Below, in pieces: positions 1 through 5,129 of a stretch of DNA of 14,676 bases. Position 1 is the stretch's first letter. Each line of letters opens with the position of its first letter. Both the position numbers and the translations under genes were made by a program. The notes beneath the pieces are model-generated. The model searched no databases, had not been told where the DNA came from, and worked only from the letters and a program-made list of their open reading frames with translations. Source of the stretch: Oscillospiraceae bacterium (GTDB taxonomy: Bacteria; Bacillota; Clostridia; UBA1381). The DNA is taken from positions 1 through 14,676 of the forward strand of contig JAFLUR010000017.1 in the NCBI GenBank assembly GCA_022508725.1, written 5' to 3'.

Positions 1-116
1 AATAATTTACGAAAAAATATACGCTGATTCTTTAGCGCAAGCGCGCACGCGTTCGTACCGGTTTTTCGCCGCGGACAGCTGAATTATTTTTTTATGTTGA
101 TTTATTCAGTGTTTCC
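1..116. other. Intergenic flank, nothing recognised
   Basis: This stretch lies downstream of the DUF2752 gene and reaches the window edge. It has a GC-rich alternating patch near 38-52 and AT-rich ends. I see no open frame, promoter or convincing terminator. A 6-bp inverted repeat (CTGAAT/ATTCAG) just after the DUF2752 stop is too weak to call. Confidence 0.5.
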
Positions 117-527
117 TTAAACAAATCTCTCCGATATCGCTTTCACACAGCCGATAACATAACCGATAAAATTATTCTCATTATATTCCATCGGCGCGTC
201 GGGATAAACCGTAAGCATACGCCATATATAAACGGCAATCAGAAGAAATACGCAAACATTCGTAAATCTTTCCGCATGACATTTCATATATTCCCTTGAC
301 CGCGGTATAACAAAAGCCGCTCCCGCCGCCATCGCAACGGGAAACAGCGGATGCATAAAAAAAGCGCCCTTTATATCGTAAAATGCCGTAACACACGCCC
401 TTGTCATTCCGCAGCCGGGACACGGGAAGCCCGTTGCCGCCTTTATCGGGCATTTAAAAAAAAACACGATAAATACGACCGCGGCGATACCGGCGGCAAA
501 AACTGCGGCGGGCATTTTCCTATTCAT
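117..527 (-). CDS. DUF2752 family membrane protein
   Basis: Small membrane protein of about 136 residues. It carries the DUF2752 signature: a hydrophobic N-terminal segment (residues about 7-24), then Cys26-Pro, then PCPGCGMTRA with Cys36 and Cys39. Two further hydrophobic segments follow at roughly 60-75 and 88-105. The biochemical role of the family is not established; the conserved cysteines suggest metal binding or redox chemistry, which is inference. The reading frame overlaps the end of scfB, so the two are probably translationally coupled and the protein may serve the SCIFF pathway. The start is uncertain. ATG at 527 gives a typical MNRK start. A TTG at 539 has a better-spaced GAGG six bases upstream and would add four residues. 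An ATG at 515 is also possible. Family assignment is fairly sure; function is unknown. Confidence 0.8.
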   Translation of the reverse strand: MNRKMPAAVFAAGIAAVVFIVFFFKCPIKAATGFPCPGCGMTRACVTAFYDIKGAFFMHPLFPVAMAAGAAFVIPRSREYMKCHAERFTNVCVFLLIAVYIWRMLTVYPDAPMEYNENNFIGYVIGCVKAISERFV

Positions 528-1893
528 CTCCGAGCGCAAGCTTTGCCTCTATGGCAACCGCACATTCCACACGCTTTCTTTCCATATCGCACGCCGTTTC
601 ATATGGCTTGTTTATATCCTTATTGAAATTATACGCATTTGCGCTGCACCCTCCGCTGCAATAGAACTTTGCAAAGCAATTTTCACATGCGGGCTTTGTA
701 TAGACGTTAGACCTTTCGAATTTCTCCTTGATACCTTCGTCAATGCTTTCCCCGAACACGCTTCCCATCTTAAAATCGGTATTTCCGACAAATTGATGAC
801 AGGGATATATGTCTCCTCCGGGCGTCACAGCCACATACTCATGACCCGCACCGCATCCGGACAGTCTTTTCACAACGCACGGTCCCTGCTCAAGATCGAT
901 CATAAAATGGAAAAACGTAAAAGGCTCACCGTTTTTCCTCTTATCATAATATATCCGGGCAAGCTTATCGTATTCGGCAAACACCGCCGGAAGATCTTCC
1001 TTTTTAACGGCATACTGCTTGTCCTCCGGCACAACAACAGGCTCTATGCTTGTATTTTTAAAGCCGAGATCAAGCATATGCATAACATCGTCGGCAAAAT
1101 CCGTGTTTTCCGCCGTGAATGTGCCTCTTATATAATAATCCTTGTCCCCTCTCGACTCGACGAGCTTTTTGTATTTGGGGACTATATCGGCATATGAGCC
1201 GCTGCCGTCGGCGCGGTAACGCATACGGTCATTGACCTCTTTTCTGCCGTCAAGACTCAAAACCACGTTCGACATATTTTCGTTTATATAAGAAATAACT
1301 TCATCATTCAAAAGCACTCCGTTCGTAGTTATCGTAAATCTGAAATTTTTTCCGCACTCTTCTCCCTTTTTTCTTGCATACTCCGTAATATGCCTAACCG
1401 TATCGAAATTCAGCAGGGGTTCGCCTCCGAAATAATCTATCTCTATATTTTTTCTCGCTCCCGATTCTCTTATGACAAAATCGACAGCCTTCTCCCCCAC
1501 TTCCTTGCTCATCATGCTTCTCTCGCCGTGAAAAGCGCCCGTATCCGCAAAGCAATATTTGCATCTCAGATTGCAGTCATGCGTTATATGCATACACAGA
1601 GCCTTTATGTTTGATTTTTTATTCCAATTTTTCGCAATACCCGAGTACATATCCTTTGTGAATAATGTTTCGTTTTCGCAAAGACCGCAAATTTCCTCAT
1701 ACGCCTCGTCTATTTCCTCAGCGGAATATTTTCCGGAAAGCGCCGAAACGATATTTCCCGGGCATTTATCCTCTTCGGGAACATCTTTGATATGATCGAG
1801 CATATCGTAAACCAAGTCGTCAACGGCGTGTATAACTCCGCTGTACACATCCATAACTATATTAAGTCCGAGTGCTTTATATTTATGTATCAT
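520..1893 (-). CDS. scfB: SCIFF peptide radical SAM maturase (ScfB)
   Basis: Radical SAM/SPASM enzyme of 457 residues. The family uses S-adenosylmethionine to install a Cys-to-Thr thioether in the SCIFF precursor, making a ranthipeptide. The N-terminal ~90 residues are where the family carries its peptide-recognition domain. The radical SAM cluster motif is C107-x3-C111-x2-C114 (CNLRCKYC), followed by GGEP at 156-159. The C-terminal SPASM region has the cysteines for two auxiliary iron-sulfur clusters: C339, C347, C365, C403, C406, C412, C416 and C435. I chose ATG 1893 rather than the longer frame to 1983 because AGAAAGGA lies about seven bases upstream and the protein then begins MIHKYKALG. 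The longer frame would run through the terminator-like hairpin at 1918-1975. The substrate gene scfA lies directly upstream, and the DUF2752 frame overlaps the 3' end. Confidence 0.95.
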   Translation of the reverse strand: MIHKYKALGLNIVMDVYSGVIHAVDDLVYDMLDHIKDVPEEDKCPGNIVSALSGKYSAEEIDEAYEEICGLCENETLFTKDMYSGIAKNWNKKSNIKALCMHITHDCNLRCKYCFADTGAFHGERSMMSKEVGEKAVDFVIRESGARKNIEIDYFGGEPLLNFDTVRHITEYARKKGEECGKNFRFTITTNGVLLNDEVISYINENMSNVVLSLDGRKEVNDRMRYRADGSGSYADIVPKYKKLVESRGDKDYYIRGTFTAENTDFADDVMHMLDLGFKNTSIEPVVVPEDKQYAVKKEDLPAVFAEYDKLARIYYDKRKNGEPFTFFHFMIDLEQGPCVVKRLSGCGAGHEYVAVTPGGDIYPCHQFVGNTDFKMGSVFGESIDEGIKEKFERSNVYTKPACENCFAKFYCSGGCSANAYNFNKDINKPYETACDMERKRVECAVAIEAKLALGDE

Positions 1894-1917
1894 AAGTATT
1901 CCTTTCTGAATATATGC

Positions 1918-1975
1918 AAAAAAACGCCGTTTTCCGGGCAGCCGCACAAATACTGTAATATGCCCGGAAAACGGC
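1918..1975 (-). terminator. Intercistronic attenuator between scfA and scfB
   Basis: On the minus strand a perfect 15-bp stem (GCCGTTTTCCGGGCA at 1975-1961 pairing with 1940-1926) closes a 20-base loop and is followed by G and seven T residues (1925-1918). This is a textbook intrinsic terminator. It starts about 25 bases after the scfA stop and ends about 25 bases before the scfB start. Because scfB has no obvious promoter of its own, I read it as a partial terminator that makes peptide mRNA more abundant than maturase mRNA. Confidence 0.85.
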
Positions 1976-1999
1976 AGCCTCATTTATCTTACACACAGA

Positions 2000-2140
2000 T
2001 TATTTTCTCTCGCACTTCTGATTGGCAACTGTGCATGAGGTTTTGCAGGCGGACTGACATGATGTCTGGCACTCGCCGCATCCGCCCTTGACCGCGCTTT
2101 TCTTCAAAGACGCTGTATTCAATGTCTTTACATGTTTCAT
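2000..2140 (-). CDS. scfA: SCIFF ranthipeptide precursor (six cysteines in forty-five residues)
   Basis: Ribosomally made precursor peptide of 46 residues. The leader starts MKHVKTLNTASLKK and ends near GG19-20. The core has cysteines 21, 24, 28, 32, 36 and 43 in the arrangement GCGECQTSCQSACKTSC, the near-invariant SCIFF signature. In characterised relatives the maturase links Cys32 to Thr37; both residues are present at those positions here. SCIFF products have been linked to signalling in some clostridia, but their role here is unknown. The start is ATG 2140, preceded by AGAAAGGA about ten bases upstream. The frame stays open to 2227, but that extension overlaps the candidate promoter and does not resemble the family. 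scfB follows after a terminator-like hairpin. Confidence 0.95.
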   Translation of the reverse strand: MKHVKTLNTASLKKSAVKGGCGECQTSCQSACKTSCTVANQKCERK

Positions 2141-2212
2141 TTGTATCAATCCTTTCTGTGTATTCTGCGGCGGAAAATATCTTACCGCCGATAAGGCATT
2201 ATGTACCTGTAT

Positions 2213-2240
2213 TTTATAGTATATCATAAACTTTTGTAAA
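2213..2240 (-). promoter_or_regulatory. Candidate sigma-A promoter for scfA
   Basis: On the minus strand TTTACA (2240-2235) and TATAAA (2218-2213) are separated by 16 bases, within a strongly AT-rich patch. Transcription would begin near 2206 and give a 65-base leader. That leader contains a 6-bp hairpin (CGGCGG/CCGCCG at 2168-2173 and 2185-2190). The match is good but not perfect, and overlapping TATACT is an alternative -10. Confidence 0.5.
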
Positions 2241-2292
2241 AATAAAGAGGATAACGGAAATTTTTTTATTTTTTTATTTTGCGATAAATCCT

Positions 2293-2706
2293 TCAGCTTC
2301 TTTTAAACTTTTTTACCGGCTGTATATTAACGCCTATTATACCTCCGAAAATACCCGCCGCAAGACATCCTATCGTCATTGTAACCATTCTCATATTAAA
2401 GAAAAAGCCTTTGTTCATAATAACCGAGCCGATAAAAATCACGGCAAGATAGCATACCGCCACGATTGCCCCATGCAGAAACCCTGCTTTCTGCGCCTGT
2501 TTTGACGCGATCATCCCGCCGAGAATAAGACTTATCACCGAAATTACAAATACGCCTCCCGAGATTTGTGCTTCATTCATACGGCTTAAAAACAATATAA
2601 AAGCGAATATCATAAACAATACGAATGTTATGACAAGCGATGCCGCCAATGCTTTCACAACCGCCTTGATCCGGATCGGCTGAGATACCGTTTCATTTTG
2701 TTTCAT
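2293..2706 (-). CDS. TIGR04086/DUF3792 family membrane protein
   Basis: Membrane protein of 137 residues with four predicted hydrophobic segments at about 17-40, 47-66, 77-96 and 106-126. The third and fourth segments are rich in Gly and Ala. A basic tail (KKFKR) follows. Size, topology and position between yajC and scfA match the TIGR04086/DUF3792 family, which is a standard neighbour of SCIFF loci in Clostridia. The function is unknown; the company it keeps suggests a link to secretion or to the SCIFF peptide, but that is inference. ATG 2706 has AAAGGA about 11 bases upstream, a slightly long spacing. The start overlaps the stop of a tiny upstream open frame (TAATG). Confidence 0.85.
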   Translation of the reverse strand: MKQNETVSQPIRIKAVVKALAASLVITFVLFMIFAFILFLSRMNEAQISGGVFVISVISLILGGMIASKQAQKAGFLHGAIVAVCYLAVIFIGSVIMNKGFFFNMRMVTMTIGCLAAGIFGGIIGVNIQPVKKFKRS

Positions 2707-2777
2707 TACCCATCAAATCCTTTCTTTGCCGAAATTCCCGGCACTTGGGAGCCTGTTCGGCAACCTCCGATCATCAT
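2706..2777 (-). CDS. Possible tiny open frame upstream of the DUF3792 gene
   Basis: A 23-codon frame starts ATGATG at 2777 and ends in TAATG, so its stop overlaps the DUF3792 start by one base. Just upstream a four-codon frame (MPKG, 2774-2788) has GGAGGAG four bases before its ATG. Its stop overlaps the next ATG as ATGA. The chain looks like translational coupling. However, the peptide resembles no family I know and lies largely inside an inverted-repeat element, so it may be a by-product of RNA or DNA structure. Treat as speculative. Confidence 0.2.
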   Translation of the reverse strand: MMIGGCRTGSQVPGISAKKGFDG

Positions 2778-2906
2778 CCTTTCGGCATATTTCTCCTCCG
2801 GCTTTGCCCCAAATTTTTGAAATACACAAAGTATTCCCGCAAATTTCGTGCCGGCAGAAAAATCCGCTCAAAAATCCGACGATCGAAAGAATACCGAACA
2901 GGCTCC
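2748..2906 (-). repeat. Intergenic element bounded by 13-bp inverted repeats
   Basis: The 13-mer GGAGCCTGTTCGG at 2748-2760 is the exact reverse complement of CCGAACAGGCTCC at 2894-2906. The repeats enclose 133 bases. Inside, on the minus strand, there is a smaller stem (GGAATAC, five-base loop, GTATTTC, with one G-T pair) flanked by AAATTT on both sides. There is also a second pair, GGC-AAA-GCC. The element could fold as one long-range RNA structure or be a small non-autonomous mobile element. No target-site duplication is evident. I cannot match it to a known RNA family from memory. Confidence 0.55.
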
Positions 2907-2907
2907 G

Positions 2908-2946
2908 AAAAATCTGCCCTATGCATTATAAATATATGCATAGGGC
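2908..2946 (-). terminator. Probable intrinsic terminator after yajC
   Basis: On the minus strand an 11-bp perfect stem (GCCCTATGCAT, 2946-2936, with 2926-2916) encloses nine bases. It is followed by AGATTTTT. It begins seven bases after the yajC stop. The T-tract is short and offset by three bases, so termination may be partial. On the plus strand the stem is followed by GATCTTTT, a poorer tail. Confidence 0.65.
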
Positions 2947-2952
2947 GATCTT

Positions 2953-3321
2953 TTATGCCTGCTGTTTTTTCTCAACGGTCTTTATGGCGCTGCGTTCGAT
3001 TTTCAAAAAGGATTTTTCATTGGGATTCCCCACGCTTCCGGATTCGATGAAAACATATTCATCCTTGATTTTTGTGATTTTTCCGGCAATTCCTCCTATT
3101 GTGACGATCTTATCCCCGACATTGACCGCGGCGATCATATCACGGGTTTCCTTTTCCTTTTTCCTCTGCGGACGTATCAAAACAAAATACAAAGCCGCAA
3201 ACATAAACGCAAGAATAACCAGCTGAACACCCACGGAGGCAGCCGGCGAAACGGTTCCCGCCGCTTCCGGCGCCGCCTGCGATACCTCATTTTCCGCAAA
3301 AGCAATAATTTCAAATAACAT
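2953..3321 (-). CDS. yajC: Preprotein translocase subunit YajC
   Basis: Accessory subunit of the Sec translocon, working with SecDF at the membrane, 122 residues. One transmembrane helix spans about residues 29-49. The family hallmark IRPQRKKEKE follows at 49-58, then the soluble domain with VGDKIVTIGGIAGKI at 68-82. The N-terminal stretch before the helix is somewhat long and rich in Ala and Glu. ATG 3321 is preferred over an upstream in-frame start at 3357 because AAAGGAG lies about 12 bases before it and the extra residues are highly basic and unlike the family. It has its own strong promoter just downstream of mecA and is followed by a hairpin. The DUF3792, scfA and scfB genes come next, the common clostridial order. 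Confidence 0.93.
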   Translation of the reverse strand: MLFEIIAFAENEVSQAAPEAAGTVSPAASVGVQLVILAFMFAALYFVLIRPQRKKEKETRDMIAAVNVGDKIVTIGGIAGKITKIKDEYVFIESGSVGNPNEKSFLKIERSAIKTVEKKQQA

Positions 3322-3367
3322 AATACAATTCTCTCCTTTTCGCTTCCTAATATACATATCGCTTTAT

Positions 3368-3396
3368 ATTATATATCGTAAAGGAAATTTTTGCAA
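3368..3396 (-). promoter_or_regulatory. Sigma-A promoter for yajC
   Basis: On the minus strand TTGCAA (3396-3391) and TATAAT (3373-3368) are separated by exactly 17 bases. The predicted start is about 40 bases upstream of the yajC ATG. It sits in the gap just after the mecA stop, so yajC can be transcribed independently of mecA. Confidence 0.75.
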
Positions 3397-3403
3397 CAGT
3401 TTT

Positions 3404-4009
3404 TTAATAAAAATTACGGATTTCTTTCGCCATATGCACCAAATTACTTCCGCCTGCGACAAAGCTCGCGTGTTCTTTCAGAAAAATTCCGAACATCCGG
3501 CTGTATCCCTCGCCCGATGAAAATTCGGACAGAAACGCTCTGTACCTGATATTTTCGCCGGTAAACACAATATAATACCTGTCGTTCATTCTGTACGCGG
3601 ACGAAACCGCCAGCCATTCCTCCTCCGCCGATTTTACGGCATCGAAAAACGCGTCCGCTCCGGAAAATTCATAAATTATGTACTTCGGCGATGAATTTTT
3701 CTTTTTCGCTTTTATGCTCTTTATTTTGCCCTTCATTTTATCTTTATTAAGTACGATATCACCCAAACCGTCCGCCTTTGTAAGCATGAGCATGATTCCG
3801 TCCATCGAATGTACCGCTTCTATGAGCATTTTTGCACTGTCGGGATTAAATCCGGTCCGGCTTTTAATATGTTCGATTATCTTAAACAGGCTTTTGCTCA
3901 GATCGGGTGATGTGGGTGAGAGATTTTGAAAATCAATATTAAGCTTTTCCATATCGTCATTGCTTATAAATACTTTTATCTTATTTCCGTCAATTTGTTC
4001 TATACGCAT
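3404..4009 (-). CDS. mecA: Adaptor protein MecA (ClpC adaptor)
   Basis: MecA-family adaptor of 201 residues. The family delivers substrates to the ClpC AAA+ unfoldase, and thus to ClpCP proteolysis, and helps ClpC assemble. The N-terminal substrate-binding domain begins MRIEQIDGNKIKVFISNDDM and includes the acidic stretch around residues 17-45. A lysine-rich linker (about 92-108) leads to the C-terminal ClpC-binding domain (about 110-195), with the pattern of aromatic and small residues typical of the family. It is slightly shorter than Bacillus subtilis MecA (about 218). ATG 4009 has an ideal GGAGG six bases upstream. A leader of about 100 bases separates it from its promoter. No hairpin terminator follows, so transcripts may run into yajC. 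Confidence 0.88.
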   Translation of the reverse strand: MRIEQIDGNKIKVFISNDDMEKLNIDFQNLSPTSPDLSKSLFKIIEHIKSRTGFNPDSAKMLIEAVHSMDGIMLMLTKADGLGDIVLNKDKMKGKIKSIKAKKKNSSPKYIIYEFSGADAFFDAVKSAEEEWLAVSSAYRMNDRYYIVFTGENIRYRAFLSEFSSGEGYSRMFGIFLKEHASFVAGGSNLVHMAKEIRNFY

Positions 4010-4119
4010 ATTTTTCCTCCTTAACTAAACCGGGACACAGCATTATCTCGATTGCTTTTACCGATTCACGGACTTGTGTTATCCGGACATTTCCGAAAAC
4101 CATTCTCCGTCTCTGTTCT

Positions 4120-4148
4120 ATTATACTATAATAAATTCATTTTGGGAA
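4120..4148 (-). promoter_or_regulatory. Sigma-A promoter for mecA
   Basis: On the minus strand a perfect TATAAT (4125-4120) has TTCCCA (4148-4143) 17 bases upstream, a four-of-six match to the -35 consensus. Surrounding DNA is AT-rich. Transcription would start near 4113, giving a leader of about 100 bases with only short possible hairpins. Confidence 0.65.
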
Positions 4149-4189
4149 TAGTTTTTTTTAATTTATTTTATTTAATTTCCGGACAATAA

Positions 4190-4218
4190 GTATAAAAAAG
4201 TAATCATTAAGCAATAAT
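4190..4218 (+). promoter_or_regulatory. Candidate sigma-F-like promoter for the spoIIQ-like gene
   Basis: GTATA (4190-4194) is followed after 15 bases by AGCAATAAT (4210-4218). This resembles the forespore sigma-F pattern (GYWTA, then a GG-starting A-rich -10), with one G missing. The known control of spoIIQ by sigma-F makes it attractive, but no sequence here proves it. Confidence 0.35.
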
Positions 4219-4233
4219 ACTATTGAAAAAGCA

Positions 4234-4265
4234 AATCGGTGCGGCGTCCCGGCGACCTTGCCGAT
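4234..4265 (+). other. GC-rich leader hairpin upstream of the spoIIQ-like gene
   Basis: In an otherwise AT-rich 5' region, ATCGG pairs with CCGAT around a GC-rich 21-base loop that contains CGGCGTCCCGGCG. The contrast with the flanks is sharp. I could not match it to a riboswitch class. It could be a structured leader or part of a promoter-proximal operator. Confidence 0.3.
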
Positions 4266-4321
4266 ACAAAAATATATCTTATAAGGATATTATTAACTAT
4301 TAAGGAAAGGAATGTTTTATA

Positions 4322-5065
4322 ATGAAAAAACATACTCAAAATCAAAGTTTTATAGAGGGAAAGGGCTTCTACATAGCTCTTTGCTCTTGCATTGCTGTGT
4401 TAGGAATTATTGCTTATACGGGACACAACGCCGGAAAAAACAAAGCCCGCCGTCAGGCGTCCGATAATGTGATCGTCGAGGAAAGCTCACCCATTCCGGA
4501 AGAATCGGAGGCTCCCGTATATACGATAAAGCCGTCCCCCGCAAATTATGCCGTGTCGATACCGACTCCCAAGGCTTCTCCGAAACCTGCTCAAACCGCG
4601 AAGCCCGTGGTCCAAACAGTCGTAAAGCAGGCATCGACGATCCCCCCCGAACCGCCCAAGACACCGTCGTTTATCCCGCCTGCCGAGGGAAAAATAATCG
4701 ATACCTTTTCGGAAAATCTGTCATCTAACAAAACCATGGACGACTGGAGAACCCACGACGGAATAGATATACAGTCCGAACCCGGCACCGCGGTAAAAGC
4801 GTCCCTGGACGGCGTCATTGAGGAGATCGGATCGGATACTCTCGGTGTATTTATTCTTATAAATCATGATAACGGCTGGCAGACCCTGTACGCAAATCTC
4901 GGTGAAGAGGATATATCTCTCAAAAAAGGTGACAGAGTAAAGACAGGTGATAAGATAGGTTCCGTCGGCGATACCTCAATTGAAGAAAAGCTTGTAAATC
5001 CGCATCTGCATTTTGAGATATTAAAGGACGGAGAAAACAAAAATCCGACGGAATTTATAAAATAG
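4322..5065 (+). CDS. spoIIQ: SpoIIQ-like M23 family protein
   Basis: Membrane-anchored LytM/M23 protein of 247 residues, most like the sporulation protein SpoIIQ. In its family SpoIIQ sits in the forespore membrane and pairs with mother-cell SpoIIIAH during engulfment. One transmembrane helix lies at about 15-34 with a short cytoplasmic tail. A Pro/Ser/Thr-rich linker covers about 50-118 and the LytM domain about 120-247. The motif KTMDDWRTHDGID (137-149) is characteristic of SpoIIQ. Zinc ligands H145, D149 and H230 are present, as is H228 of HLH. The usual second catalytic His in YAHL is replaced by Asn192 (YANL). The start has AAAGGA about ten bases upstream. A sigma-F-like promoter and a strong terminator bracket the gene. 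It could instead be a generic M23 peptidase. Confidence 0.8.
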   Translation: MKKHTQNQSFIEGKGFYIALCSCIAVLGIIAYTGHNAGKNKARRQASDNVIVEESSPIPEESEAPVYTIKPSPANYAVSIPTPKASPKPAQTAKPVVQTVVKQASTIPPEPPKTPSFIPPAEGKIIDTFSENLSSNKTMDDWRTHDGIDIQSEPGTAVKASLDGVIEEIGSDTLGVFILINHDNGWQTLYANLGEEDISLKKGDRVKTGDKIGSVGDTSIEEKLVNPHLHFEILKDGENKNPTEFIK

Positions 5066-5090
5066 AAAGTATTGAAACAGAAAGCATTGA

Positions 5091-5126
5091 AAAAGAGCCT
5101 TGATTTTCCGTATCAAGGCTCTTTTT
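5091..5126. terminator. Bidirectional terminator between spoIIQ-like gene and lyase
   Basis: A perfect 14-bp stem (AAAAGAGCCTTGAT at 5091-5104 with 5112-5125) closes a seven-base loop. It has a T-run on the plus strand and the matching A-run gives a T-run on the minus strand. It serves both convergent genes: it lies 25 bases after the spoIIQ-like stop and a few bases after the lyase stop. Confidence 0.9.
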
Positions 5127-5129
5127 ACA

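Noticed and set aside
2716..2928. Minus-strand frame open for about 70 codons through the inverted-repeat element
   Set aside because: It has no ATG and no ribosome site at a plausible start, and overlaps the terminator-like hairpin. More likely a by-product of the element.
2726..3226. Plus-strand open frame of 166 codons
   Set aside because: It runs antisense through yajC and the inverted-repeat element, has no ribosome site, and its translation resembles no protein. yajC on the other strand is certain.
4225..4275. Known riboswitch upstream of the spoIIQ-like gene
   Set aside because: I compared it from memory with c-di-GMP, c-di-AMP, glycine, TPP, fluoride and guanidine classes and found no matching conserved core. 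Kept only as an unexplained leader.
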